A stretch of 64,000 bases of DNA from Anoxybacteroides rupiense. Its GTDB lineage: Bacteria; Bacillota; Bacilli; Bacillales; Anoxybacillaceae. The notes beneath the pieces are model-generated. The model had not been told where the DNA came from, ran no database searches, and saw nothing but the letters and a program-made list of their open reading frames with translations. The stretch covers positions 372,001-436,000 of the forward strand of contig NZ_JACIDF010000002.1 in assembly GCF_014196195.1 (NCBI RefSeq). Direction: 5' to 3'. A program made the translations under genes and the position numbers. Every line of letters starts with the position of its first letter. The stretch's first letter is position 1. Shown piece after piece: positions 9,669 to 19,330 of the stretch.

Positions 9669-10817
9669 TTATCCTTTAAATCCCATATATAAACTAAAAG
9701 AAAGCAATGACAATGTCACGAGAAACGAAAGCAATTGCTTGCTCCATGAACGATGGCGCGGCAAGTGAACGATATTGGCTGCCAGAAAACCACCAATCAA
9801 ACCACCGATATGTCCGGCGTTATCAATCCCGGGAATCAACAGTCCCAACCCTAGATTAAGCACGATTAATCCTATAATATTAGCCCCCATTGTTTGAAAG
9901 AAAAGATGGCGGTATACCGTACCAAAATAAAGAAGGGCGCCAAATAAGCCGAAAATCGCTCCAGACGCTCCTGCGGAGATGGAAGAGGTGAATAAAAAAC
10001 TGCCGACTGTTCCGAAGAAGCCTGCCAACAAGTAAATAAACAAAAAGCGCCAAGAGCCATATAAACGTTCGACCACGATTCCTAAATAATATAGCGCCAT
10101 TGTATTCATTAATAAATGAAGAAAACCAATATGTAAAAAAACCGGTGTAATCAGCCGCCACCATTCCCCCGATTGAATCAGAGGGTTAAACTTTGCTCCA
10201 TATTGAATCAGCACAGCAGAATTCGTGCTGCCTCCTTTCCATTCAAGAAAAAGAAACATCAATACTTGGATCGCGATTAATGCATAGACGATCCGTGGCT
10301 TGCCGTGCTCCATCAGGCGCTTCTCTTTTTCTTGCCTTTCTTTTTCTAGGCGGAAGACATGCCTTTGGATAGACTGGATCGCAAACTGGGGGGCCATGTC
10401 GTGTTCGATCGCGGGCAGCGAAACGGGAACATGGATGATTTGGCTTATGTCCTGCAACGCTTGCATCTGGTTGGCTGAATGAACCAATATCGTATGTAAG
10501 CTCGAATGCTCAGTGGGTTCCTTCACGATCCATTCCCAATCATCAACCGGCGGATAAGCGGAAATATAGATATTCAAGATTGGAAGCGAACGGCGTAAAT
10601 GCCGTTTTTGCAGCTGTTCAGCTATCTGGCGCGTATATTCAAGATCACGTTGGAGCCAGCTGCTCCAATCGATATCATACCGCACAAGCCGAATAAGCGG
10701 AGCGCCTTTATGCTCGAAAGACTCTAACCATATTTCATGAGGCGCATTCGATAATTTGATAATTCGATAGCGGTTTTTCACCAAAAAGTATACGAGCTGC
10801 CAATAAAACAGATCCAC
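9669..10817 (-). CDS. gluP: rhomboid family intramembrane serine protease
   Basis: Homologue of B. subtilis GluP/YqgP. About 175 N-terminal cytosolic residues precede the six-helix rhomboid core. The catalytic serine is in GASGAIFGLFGA and the catalytic histidine in DNAGHIGGLIGGF. At 382 residues it is markedly shorter than B. subtilis GluP (507), and the C-terminal TPR region known there is missing; the protein ends shortly after the last membrane helix. The start is GTG with GGGAGAGGG upstream. Next to a yqgO-like gene, as in B. subtilis. Confidence 0.92.
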   Translation of the reverse strand: MDLFYWQLVYFLVKNRYRIIKLSNAPHEIWLESFEHKGAPLIRLVRYDIDWSSWLQRDLEYTRQIAEQLQKRHLRRSLPILNIYISAYPPVDDWEWIVKEPTEHSSLHTILVHSANQMQALQDISQIIHVPVSLPAIEHDMAPQFAIQSIQRHVFRLEKERQEKEKRLMEHGKPRIVYALIAIQVLMFLFLEWKGGSTNSAVLIQYGAKFNPLIQSGEWWRLITPVFLHIGFLHLLMNTMALYYLGIVVERLYGSWRFLFIYLLAGFFGTVGSFLFTSSISAGASGAIFGLFGALLYFGTVYRHLFFQTMGANIIGLIVLNLGLGLLIPGIDNAGHIGGLIGGFLAANIVHLPRHRSWSKQLLSFLVTLSLLSFSLYMGFKG

Positions 10818-10893
10818 GTTTCCCTCTCCCTTTCATATCGTTAAAAACCACGTGCTATGACGAAAAGCTTATTTTTTAGCCATTGTACCATAA

Positions 10894-11070
10894 TTAATGA
10901 AAAACTTGCGAAACAACTGCTTTGCGAACAAATGGAATGCTCATTCCTGCACGCACAAGCAGTGTCTGCAAGGGACGAATGCTCAATACTCCATTCAGCA
11001 ACCGATAACGATAGCGATACAGGAAAATCGCAGCGATTACAGCCGTAATGGCATATATCGTTTTATTCAC
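10894..11070 (-). CDS. yqgO: small membrane protein, YqgO-like by position
   Basis: 58 residues, GTG start with GGGAGG 8 nt upstream, beginning VNKTIYAITAVIAAIFLYRY: one transmembrane helix followed by a basic segment. Size, single helix and position just upstream of gluP match B. subtilis yqgO. Function unknown. The name rests on position and length more than on sequence similarity. Confidence 0.7.
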   Translation of the reverse strand: MNKTIYAITAVIAAIFLYRYRYRLLNGVLSIRPLQTLLVRAGMSIPFVRKAVVSQVFH

Positions 11071-11165
11071 TTTTTTCGCCTCCCATTCATGATTTCTCTA
11101 TTCTTTTTCCCCAAAATCGATAAATTATAAAACGCATCCTTTATGCTTTATGAAGGATGCGTCAG

Positions 11166-11262
11166 ACTATGGATAAACGCTTTCATTCTGTGACACTGGC
11201 CCCGTTCGTCCACTCACACTCATAAGCGTCTTTTGTTCGATTTGCGTCTTCATTCGACTACG
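11166..11262 (-). repeat. dispersed repeat, copy 2
   Basis: Minus-strand counterpart of the repeat at 7090-7162 (GCAAATCGAACAAAA, then CAGAATGAAAGCGTTTATC). One frame on the minus strand is open for about 45 codons through the repeat (ends SVSGRTGPVSQNESVYP), but lacks a start and ribosome binding site and the reading frame is not kept in copy 1. Confidence 0.55.
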
Positions 11263-11329
11263 CTCATTTTCTGCCAAGCGTTGTCCAGCCAGTCTGCAAG
11301 TAGAAATGTCACCATGAACGGATGTTGCA

Positions 11330-11390
11330 TAAACCTCCCTCACCTACTCTCCATTAAGAGATAGGAGACTTCTCGGTGGACGATGTTAAA
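11330..11390 (-). repeat. IS200/IS605-like right-end element, copy A
   Basis: Minus strand reads TTTAACATCGTCCACCGAG, then a hairpin with loop TTAATG, then GGAGGTTTAT. The same framework recurs at 27050-27110 and 61266-61327 with compensatory stem changes. The layout (conserved block, hairpin, GGTTYA end) resembles the 3' end of IS605-type omega-RNAs and transposon right ends. No tnpA or tnpB is adjacent. Confidence 0.55.
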
Positions 11391-11392
11391 AT

Positions 11393-11430
11393 AGTTGTAG
11401 ACAATGTCCAAATGGACATTGTCTACAACT
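11393..11430. terminator. perfect 18-bp-arm palindrome after ldh
   Basis: AGTTGTAGACAATGTCCA and its exact complement are separated by two bases. It lies 12 bp past the ldh stop, with ATTTTAAC on the minus side, so it may serve as the ldh terminator. The perfection of the arms is unusual. Confidence 0.6.
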
Positions 11431-11442
11431 AACACAGCTTTC

Positions 11443-12432
<990 letters not shown>

Positions 12433-12493
12433 TCATAACAAGAGAGCTTTCTTCTATACTTTACCATTATCTATCGGGTTCCTCCCCTTCTTT

Positions 12494-13270
12494 CTATTGC
12501 AAATTCGTGACAAACAAATAAACAATCAGTGAACAAGCAATGGCTAACCAATTTACTAAATCGTTATTAAGTAAACGAATTCCTTTAATATGTACAGTTT
12601 TTTGCTGACAGTGCTCCGTTTTTTCTGTTTCAATGCCGCAAACCTCGCAGCGGTACATCGCTTGCCACACCGCTCCTAAATATGTATCAATCATGCAGCC
12701 TAAAAAACCGGCGATGCTCACAGCAACAACGGGAACACCATCCCATAGCAGCGAACCGACCACAGCGATTAGTCCAGCTCCTAAACAAGAAGCAGCAAGG
12801 CCAAGCCAGGTAACCGCCCCTGATGTCCCCGGCTCCGTTTTTTCCCATGTTGTCACAAGGCGAGGAGACTGGCGGCTGAGACTGCCAATCTCTGAAGCCC
12901 ATGTATCCGCATTCGCCGCAGCAATGGAAACGATAAACAATCCTTGCCAAACAAAGGAAGGAAAAAAAAGGGAGAGTAGGCTAATGGTCGCCGGAATGCT
13001 TCCATTCGCGAAAACTTGAATATAATCCCGTTGCGATCCTTTTGCGACTTTTTCCGCTACTCTTTCCTTTTTCCGATGACAAAAATGGCTCCAAAAGCTT
13101 GATGTAACAAAAAATACGCCTAATAGGCATAATCCCTTCCAAGCAAATCCAGCAGCAACTGCTGTTCCAACCAAAACGGTCGCTAATGCTCCCGATATCG
13201 ATAAAGAGCGGACAACGAAGCCGCCAATAGCCACGATCCAAATAGCAGCTATATATAGCCATTCATTCAT
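12494..13270 (-). CDS. DUF92 family integral membrane protein
   Basis: 258 residues with about six hydrophobic segments and the family-typical stretch ANADTWASEIGSLS, GTSGAVTWLG and GCMIDTYLGA. DUF92 members include the plant phytol kinase-related VTE6 and human TMEM19; the bacterial role is not established. The start ATG overlaps the yqgN stop (ATGAATGA arrangement), so the two are translationally coupled. A GTG one codon upstream is possible. Confidence 0.88.
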   Translation of the reverse strand: MNEWLYIAAIWIVAIGGFVVRSLSISGALATVLVGTAVAAGFAWKGLCLLGVFFVTSSFWSHFCHRKKERVAEKVAKGSQRDYIQVFANGSIPATISLLSLFFPSFVWQGLFIVSIAAANADTWASEIGSLSRQSPRLVTTWEKTEPGTSGAVTWLGLAASCLGAGLIAVVGSLLWDGVPVVAVSIAGFLGCMIDTYLGAVWQAMYRCEVCGIETEKTEHCQQKTVHIKGIRLLNNDLVNWLAIACSLIVYLFVTNLQ

Positions 13271-13832
13271 CACACATCATAACCTTTTCATTAGTAACAA
13301 TCATGTCAACCGGAATGTCATGCGCTTCAAATGGAACATGGTTTACCACTTGAAAGGAATAAGCAAGCGAAATCGTCGGCCGCCAAAAATGCTGCAGGTA
13401 ACGGTCATAGTATCCGCCCCCATAGCCGATTCGATATCCTGCTTTGGAAAAGCATACTCCCGGAACGATCATCACATCGATTTGCCGAGAAGCGACTTCT
13501 TCCGTCATGGCTACAATCGGCTCCTGTAAACCGAAATAAACAGACTCTAATTGATCAAATGAACGGATGGCGCGAAATGTCATCGTTTTTTCTTGTGGAT
13601 CACATTTTGGGACGCATACCGTTTTTCCTTCCTGCCAAGCCTTTTCAATAATGGGTTTTGTGTTAATTTCGTTCTCTCTGGAAATGGTGATCCCAATGGT
13701 TTCCGCCTGCTGCCAAACCGGCAAAGCGTACAGATTCTCCGCAATTTGCGCGTCATACTCGTTCTTTTGCTTTGCTGATAAGCTTCTTATTTTTTCTTTC
13801 ATTTGCTTGCGAAGCGCGCTTTTTTCCTGCAA
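13263..13832 (-). CDS. yqgN: 5-formyltetrahydrofolate cyclo-ligase
   Basis: ATP-dependent conversion of 5-formyl-THF to 5,10-methenyl-THF. 189 residues. N-terminal KSALRKQMKEKIRSL, then the substrate/ATP site PGVCFSKAGYRIGYGGGYYDRYL typical of the family. The start is TTG with GGAGGG 8 nt upstream. Overlaps the DUF92 gene downstream; rpmG lies upstream with its own terminator. Confidence 0.95.
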   Translation of the reverse strand: MQEKSALRKQMKEKIRSLSAKQKNEYDAQIAENLYALPVWQQAETIGITISRENEINTKPIIEKAWQEGKTVCVPKCDPQEKTMTFRAIRSFDQLESVYFGLQEPIVAMTEEVASRQIDVMIVPGVCFSKAGYRIGYGGGYYDRYLQHFWRPTISLAYSFQVVNHVPFEAHDIPVDMIVTNEKVMMCDE

Positions 13833-13964
13833 TTCATTCCCTCCTCTGCTTTGCCCTCCTCCTCACTTACCTAAGTTGAAGTGGAGCATTCCTGTCCTTC
13901 TCTTCGGTAAAGACCGATTCATTCCCCACTTATGGAAGCAGGAGATTTCTCATTTGAGATGATA

Positions 13965-14171
<207 letters not shown>

Positions 14172-14226
14172 TTATAATCAGACTTTTCTATGATAGCACT
14201 TTTTTGCGGCAATTTCCATATTTAAT

Positions 14227-16620
14227 TTATGCATTTTGATACTGGCGAATTTTTTTTATATAATAAATCATCGTTTCACGTGCTCTTTGAACATCCAGGG
14301 CTTCAGAATAAATGGTAAACATCGGCTGATCCAGCTCCGGTAAAATAAACGTCCAGCCGCCATCAGGATGATATAATTTAATTCCGTCATTGACATCGAC
14401 AATCGTTTCGTTCTCATCCTCCATCAGTCGACGCAATACAATCGCCCGGGCGTTCCAAGGACAGAACACATATTCTCTAAGCCAATGCATGCGTGGGGTG
14501 GAAGCGGTAATTTCAGATAATGGACGTCCCTCGGCAGCTAGCAGCTGAAGGAGCTGGACAAACGCATAAATGGCATCATAACAAAAATGAAACGGTTGCT
14601 GCCATTCTTTGAGCATCTCTTTTCGTGCCCCTTTGATTTTTTTGATTTGCCCATTCATTTGTCTAGCCACGGTCTCTAGCGCAGATGGCGCATAGCTTGG
14701 AACCAAAACAGGACATTCTGGCTGAAACCATAACGAGGTGATCGTATATAACGATAGCAGTTGTTCTTCAGTCACTATCGTTCCGCTTTCGTCCATAATC
14801 CAAAATTGCTCGCCATCCCTTCCTGTGATTAAAGCAAATAACGCGTCTCCTGTTTTTATATAATCGGCAATATCGCGAAAATCAGCGCTTTTCAGCATTT
14901 CAATTTCGCATGGCTGGCCATGAAGCAGTTTGTTTGCAAGATGATGGACATGTGATTCTGAGGCAAGAATTGCTTTGCAGCCACGAAGAGGCAAATGGAT
15001 TTGTTGCTGCATTTCTTGAATGTAAGAGGCGCTTGGCTGTAGATGAGTATTAGAAAAACCTATTTGTTCCATCGACACACGGCGGATTTGCTCTTGAACG
15101 AACGTACGTTCAATTTCTTTTTCTTGTAAATAATTAATCGGATAGCCGTGCTTGTCATACAAATCAATGTAGATGCTTCGATCTTTTTCATCAAGGAAAA
15201 TATAGACGCCGCCATCATAAGAAGATCGACGAAGCTGGTGACGCACAATCGGCGCAGTAACACTTTCTAGACATTCCGCTGTAACCACTCCTGATGCGTG
15301 CAGTCCATGAATAAACGCTTGTTTAATGAGGTTCGTAAATGGGTGTCCATCCCCTGCAACCATTACATGATGATGAACCTGAAGCGTACTTCCATAAGCA
15401 GCAGCTAGCCTCGAAGCATATTCGGGCGTCATTTCTACATTAGCAATACCGGCAATCCCGCGTGTTCCAAACAAGGATTTTTGTTGTTGCTTTCCCCAAA
15501 ACACGGAAGAATGAATCACTGTTCCTTCCGCAATCGTTTTTTCCGGCCAAATTTTCATATTGGGCTTTACCTGCACCCGCGGTTGAAGAGTGCAGCGGCT
15601 ACCGATTACGGATTGTTCAAGCAGTTCCACGTTGTTGCCTAAATAGGTGCCATCTGCTAAAATACTGCCACGCAATTCGCAATGCTTTCCGATATAGCTT
15701 CTCTCCCAAATGATACTTCGTTTCACGGAAGCATGCTCGCCGATTTGCACATTGGGTCCAATGACAGAATGGGCATCGATTTTGACGTTTTGGCGAATAA
15801 ACGCTCCATTGCCTATAAATGATGGACCGACAATAACCGCACCATCCTCGATTTTCACATCGGATCCGACCCAAACATGGGGAAACAGCTCCTTGCCATT
15901 GATCGACACTTGCACATGTTTATTTAAAATGTCTATGTGCGCTTTTTGATATTGCTGAATGGTGCCGATATCGAGCCAATAGCCTTTAGCCAAAAAAGCA
16001 TATAAAGGCACATCCTTTTTTAATAAAAAAGGGAAAACATCATTGCTGAAATCGCACTTTTCATTTTCAATAATATACTCTAAAATTTCCGGTTCAAAAA
16101 TATAAATACCCGTGTTGACAAAATCGGTATATACTTGGTTCCATTTTGGCTTTTCAATCAGCTGCTTGACCCGCCCTTCACGTGAGACGATAATTCCTCC
16201 GTAATTAAGCGGCTGCCGCTCCTGCGACATAACGATCGTGGCTAAAGCGCCTCGCTGGCGATGAAATTCCACCGCTTCAAACAAGTCGATATCGGTTAGC
16301 GCATCTCCACTGACAACAATAAACGTGTCATCAATAAAAGAAGCGGCGTTTTTTATGCTTCCTGCTGTGCCAAGTGGCTCATGTTCTTCAAAATAGTCAA
16401 TATTCACTCCAAATCGGCCGCCGTCTTGAAAATGCTGTTTAATCACTCCCCCTAAATATTGAATGGTCATCGCAATATCAGTAATCTCAAACCGCTTGAG
16501 CCACTCAATGGTGTATTCAAGCGCTGGTTTTCCAACAAGTGGGACCATTGGCTTTGGAATGTTGCACGTCAGCGGTCGCAAACGCGTCCCTTTTCCCCCA
16601 GCCATAATCACACCTTTCAT
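14227..16620 (-). CDS. nucleotidyltransferase / left-handed beta-helix / degenerate phosphomannomutase fusion
   Basis: 797 residues. Residues 1-230 are a sugar-1-phosphate nucleotidyltransferase: GGKGTRLRPLT, PKPMVPLVGKP and the sugar-site region VSGDALTDID. Residues about 250-370 are hexapeptide repeats. The rest has the phosphohexomutase fold start (FGTRGIAG), but the catalytic serine loop (TASHNP in active enzymes) reads GGVYIFLDEKDRSIYIDL and the metal loop DGDxDR reads TGRDGEQFW. The mutase part therefore looks inactive and perhaps regulatory, while the nucleotidyltransferase looks intact. Similar fusions are known in bacilli, actinobacteria and cyanobacteria; the sugar is unknown. GGGAGGTG precedes the ATG. 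Confidence 0.88.
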   Translation of the reverse strand: MKGVIMAGGKGTRLRPLTCNIPKPMVPLVGKPALEYTIEWLKRFEITDIAMTIQYLGGVIKQHFQDGGRFGVNIDYFEEHEPLGTAGSIKNAASFIDDTFIVVSGDALTDIDLFEAVEFHRQRGALATIVMSQERQPLNYGGIIVSREGRVKQLIEKPKWNQVYTDFVNTGIYIFEPEILEYIIENEKCDFSNDVFPFLLKKDVPLYAFLAKGYWLDIGTIQQYQKAHIDILNKHVQVSINGKELFPHVWVGSDVKIEDGAVIVGPSFIGNGAFIRQNVKIDAHSVIGPNVQIGEHASVKRSIIWERSYIGKHCELRGSILADGTYLGNNVELLEQSVIGSRCTLQPRVQVKPNMKIWPEKTIAEGTVIHSSVFWGKQQQKSLFGTRGIAGIANVEMTPEYASRLAAAYGSTLQVHHHVMVAGDGHPFTNLIKQAFIHGLHASGVVTAECLESVTAPIVRHQLRRSSYDGGVYIFLDEKDRSIYIDLYDKHGYPINYLQEKEIERTFVQEQIRRVSMEQIGFSNTHLQPSASYIQEMQQQIHLPLRGCKAILASESHVHHLANKLLHGQPCEIEMLKSADFRDIADYIKTGDALFALITGRDGEQFWIMDESGTIVTEEQLLSLYTITSLWFQPECPVLVPSYAPSALETVARQMNGQIKKIKGARKEMLKEWQQPFHFCYDAIYAFVQLLQLLAAEGRPLSEITASTPRMHWLREYVFCPWNARAIVLRRLMEDENETIVDVNDGIKLYHPDGGWTFILPELDQPMFTIYSEALDVQRARETMIYYIKKIRQYQNA

Positions 16621-16762
16621 GATTTTTTCACCTCCCTACCTTTTTTACGGAATATTCTTTCAATATTTTTTATTTTTATTTTAACTCCTTCTCTCCTTAC
16701 TTACAATAATCTTATCGATTTTATGCATTTATTTATGGTATAGTGAAGTGGGGTGATAGAAA

Positions 16763-17122
16763 ATGATGGAATATACGTTAATTGGATTTGTAATCATTTC
16801 CCTTCTTCTTTTGGCTGCGTCTTTTTTCGGAAAAGATCAAATGAAAAGCTTAGAAGAGCAAATAGATCATTTAACGCTTTCATTGGCTCAAGAAACGTAT
16901 CAACTCAAAAAACGGCTGAAGATATTGGAGGAAGAATTATTAATAAATGAAGAAAAGCCTTTTTCATTAACAGAAAAAATAAAAGACGATTCACCTCTCG
17001 CATCATCATATGCCCGTGTATGGGCTCTTTATAAAAAAGGTCTTTCAGCGGAGCAAATTGCCCGGGAAACATCGCTAACGGCTGAAGAGGTGCGCATGAT
17101 TTTGCGGGGGATTGCTCGATGA
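16763..17122 (+). CDS. yqzD: small membrane protein with coiled coil and helix-turn-helix-like tail
   Basis: 119 residues: one N-terminal transmembrane helix (YTLIGFVIISLLLLAASFF), a heptad-rich coiled coil to about residue 60, and a C-terminal helix-turn-helix-like stretch (LYKKGLSAEQIARETSLTAE). Length, position next to the pst genes and pairing with the next gene suggest B. subtilis YqzD; the architecture also recalls SwrB. Function unknown. Overlaps the next gene by 4 bp (ATGA). GGGGTGATAG precedes the start. Confidence 0.7.
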   Translation: MMEYTLIGFVIISLLLLAASFFGKDQMKSLEEQIDHLTLSLAQETYQLKKRLKILEEELLINEEKPFSLTEKIKDDSPLASSYARVWALYKKGLSAEQIARETSLTAEEVRMILRGIAR

Positions 17123-17571
17123 ACAGAGAAGCGATTCGCGGATTTGCGCTCGGAATGTTATTGTCAACCTCCATCATTGGCATCATTTATTATCAGCAGC
17201 CAGTTAAATCAACGAAAGCGCAGCTTGATGCCTATTTGCAAAAAAACGAGTTGGTCGTTTTGGCAAAAACAGAATATCAAGCGCTAAAAAAAGCAGCGGA
17301 AACGAAGGCGCAGGCTGCTTCTCCACAGACAACGACAACGGCACCGCCAGCAACCATTCGTATTTATCGGCTTGTTATTAACAAAGGAGATGTTCCCACA
17401 AAATTTGCTAAAGAACTAGAAGAAGCGAAAATTATCTCTGACGATCAGGCTTTGACCAACTATTTAAACGCCCATCAACTCACTGGACAAATTCGTCCCG
17501 GCACATATGAAATACGCAGTGATATGAAATATGAGGAAATCGCTCGCATGATTACCCATTCAAAAAGGTGA
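17119..17571 (+). CDS. yqzC: membrane-anchored MltG/YceG-like C-terminal domain protein
   Basis: 150 residues: N-terminal transmembrane helix (FALGMLLSTSIIGIIYY), a Thr/Pro/Ala-rich linker around residues 70-85, then a segment like the LysM-like N-terminal part of endolytic transglycosylases (INKGDVPTKFAKELEEAKI ... RPGTYEIRSDM). It lacks the catalytic part of MltG. Position and length fit B. subtilis YqzC. Coupled to the upstream gene by a 4-bp overlap and converges with phoU on a shared terminator. Confidence 0.68.
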   Translation: MNREAIRGFALGMLLSTSIIGIIYYQQPVKSTKAQLDAYLQKNELVVLAKTEYQALKKAAETKAQAASPQTTTTAPPATIRIYRLVINKGDVPTKFAKELEEAKIISDDQALTNYLNAHQLTGQIRPGTYEIRSDMKYEEIARMITHSKR

Positions 17572-17595
17572 CCCCTTAAAGGGCCACCTTTTTAC
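17562..17595. terminator. bidirectional terminator between yqzC and phoU
   Basis: AAAAAGGTGACCCCTT pairs with AAGGGCCACCTTTTT, giving T runs on both strands. It includes the end of the yqzC coding sequence. Confidence 0.85.
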
Positions 17596-17597
17596 AT

Positions 17598-18257
17598 TTA
17601 TCCATTTAAATCGTAATGCTTTCCTTTTACGAGATAGACGACATGCTCTCCTAAATTAGTCGCATGATCGGCGATACGTTCAATATAGCGGGCAATCAAG
17701 GAAAATTGGTTAATTTGCAAAGCATTTTCTTGATTGGTGGCGTTCAATCGCAGCAGTTCCCTCATGATTTGTCCATATAACTCATCTACTTCATCGTCCA
17801 TTTCTGCAATTTTCCGAGCCAATACCACATCTTCTTCGTAATATGCTTTTAAACCAATGGACACCATTTCTAGCGCAACACGGTGCATTTGCATGATTTT
17901 TTCCATTTCCAGCGCAAATGGACGGTCGCCCATTCGAATCGCCGCTTTCGCAATATCAACAGCAAAATCAGCAATGCGTTCAATATCTGTTGCAATTTTA
18001 ATCGCAATGACAATTCTCCGCAAATCAATGGCTACCGGTTGTTGTTTCGCAATGAGCAAAATAGCAAAATCGTTGATTTCTTCTTCCAAAGTGTCAATTT
18101 GACTGTCGTTGTCAATAATTTGCAATGCTAGTTCAATATTTTTGTGTTGAAATGCCTGAATGGAATAATTTAACGCTGTTTCGGTTAAGCTGCCAAGTTC
18201 CAGCAGCTTTTGCTGTAATGTTTTTAAATCATAGTCGAATTTTTCTCTGGCCGGCAT
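17598..18257 (-). CDS. phoU: phosphate uptake regulator PhoU
   Basis: 219 residues, two PhoU helical repeats, each with an acidic metal-binding type motif (repeat 1 IADFAVDIAKAAIRM, repeat 2 IADHATNLGEHVVYL). PhoU links the Pst transporter to the PhoR/PhoP sensor system and limits phosphate uptake. 18 bp after pstB and co-transcribed with it. B. subtilis lacks phoU at its pst locus; related thermophiles have it. Confidence 0.96.
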   Translation of the reverse strand: MPAREKFDYDLKTLQQKLLELGSLTETALNYSIQAFQHKNIELALQIIDNDSQIDTLEEEINDFAILLIAKQQPVAIDLRRIVIAIKIATDIERIADFAVDIAKAAIRMGDRPFALEMEKIMQMHRVALEMVSIGLKAYYEEDVVLARKIAEMDDEVDELYGQIMRELLRLNATNQENALQINQFSLIARYIERIADHATNLGEHVVYLVKGKHYDLNG

Positions 18258-18275
18258 ATTGGTTCCACCTTTCGT

Positions 18276-19097
18276 TTAGCCGAATCTTCCGGTAATATAG
18301 TCCTCGGTGCGCTTGTCCGAAGGATTGGAAAATAAACGGTCTGTGTCATCATATTCGACCACTTCACCATTTAAGAAAAAGGCTGTTTTATCAGAAATAC
18401 GCGCGGCCTGCTGCATATTATGTGTAACGATAATAATGCTATAGTTCTCTTTAAGCCTTTGAATCAGCTCTTCTATTCTTAATGTAGAAATCGGATCTAA
18501 AGCGGATGTCGGTTCGTCCATTAAAATCACATCCGGTTCAATGGCGAGACAGCGGGCAATGCATAAACGCTGTTGCTGTCCTCCCGATAATCCGCCGGCA
18601 TTATCATAAAGGCGATCCTTCACTTCGTCCCAAAGGGCCGCACCGCGCAAGCTTTTTTCCACAATCTCATCAAGTGTTCGTTTGTCGCGAATCCCATGAA
18701 TGCGTGGACCATAAGCGACATTATCATAGACGGATTTAGGAAATGGATTAGGCTTTTGGAAAACCATTCCGACTTGTGTACGCAGTTCTTCCACCCGATA
18801 TGATTGATCGAAAATATTGCGGTTGCGATAAACAATCTCTCCAGATGTGCGCACATTCGGAACTAGTTCGATCATTCGATTTAATGTTTTAATATAGGTC
18901 GATTTTCCGCATCCGGAAGGACCAATGATCGCCGTCACTTCATTTTCATAAATATCCAGATGAATATTCTTTAAAGCATGATGCTCACCATACCACAAAT
19001 TTAATTCACTTGTACGATAAACAATCTCTTTATCTTTCTCTGCCGGTTTCGAAATTGCCCCGTTTTCCGCTTTTGTCTTGATCATTGTCAATTCCAT
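18276..19097 (-). CDS. pstB: phosphate ABC transporter ATP-binding protein
   Basis: ATPase of the high-affinity phosphate importer. From the ATG at 19097 (preceded by GGAGGAAGAG) it has 273 residues. Walker [11 protein letters not shown]-loop [14 protein letters not shown], signature LSGGQQQR, Walker [12 protein letters not shown] and the switch His in VTHN are intact. Only one pstB is seen, whereas B. subtilis has two. The membrane and binding-protein genes are not adjacent but 10.8 kb away. A PhoP box lies 165 bp upstream. Confidence 0.97.
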   Translation of the reverse strand: MELTMIKTKAENGAISKPAEKDKEIVYRTSELNLWYGEHHALKNIHLDIYENEVTAIIGPSGCGKSTYIKTLNRMIELVPNVRTSGEIVYRNRNIFDQSYRVEELRTQVGMVFQKPNPFPKSVYDNVAYGPRIHGIRDKRTLDEIVEKSLRGAALWDEVKDRLYDNAGGLSGGQQQRLCIARCLAIEPDVILMDEPTSALDPISTLRIEELIQRLKENYSIIIVTHNMQQAARISDKTAFFLNGEVVEYDDTDRLFSNPSDKRTEDYITGRFG

Positions 19098-19251
19098 TGG
19101 GTTCTCTTCCTCCATCCATATAAGCATCAGAAGCCAACGATATTCATCGATATTGTCTTTCATTTATTATCATCCTATTGATCATAAGCATAGAACAGCG
19201 ATTTTTCTTCGTCAAAACACGTGATTTCGCTTTTTGTAACACCTAAAGAGT

Positions 19252-19300
19252 ACTATAAGACTTTTAACTTGGTTTTAAGAGATTGTTAAGCTTTTGTAAA
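19252..19300 (-). promoter_or_regulatory. PhoP box and -10 of the pstB-phoU promoter
   Basis: On the minus strand TTTACA, TTAACA, TTAAAA and TTAAAA occur at exactly 11-bp intervals (19295, 19284, 19273, 19262 as left edges), matching the TTAACA direct-repeat PhoP box known from B. subtilis. A -10 like TATAGT follows at 19252-19257. Confidence 0.85.
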
Positions 19301-19301
19301 G

Positions 19302-19330
19302 CAAAAAGGCACTCAATAATGAGTGCCTCT
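19302..19330 (-). terminator. terminator of pbpA
   Basis: Minus strand: GAGGCACTCA and TGAGTGCCTT form the stem, followed by TTTGC. It lies immediately upstream of the pstB PhoP box and separates the two transcription units. Confidence 0.8.

Larger units (their letters stand above)
11071..11442. other. intergenic region with three repeat or hairpin elements
   Basis: Holds, from left to right, a hairpin GACGCATCC...GGATGCGT (11131-11165, minus orientation followed by TTTTAT, probably a terminator), the dispersed repeat at 11166-11260, an IS605-like right-end element (11330-11390) and an 18-bp-arm palindrome (11393-11430). No gene. Confidence 0.7.

Noticed and set aside
11166-11330. 45-codon minus frame through the dispersed repeat
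   Set aside because: No start or ribosome binding site; frame not conserved in the other repeat copy.
12433-12493. Possible Rex operator upstream of ldh
   Set aside because: No acceptable TTGTGAA-N4-TTCACAA match was found.
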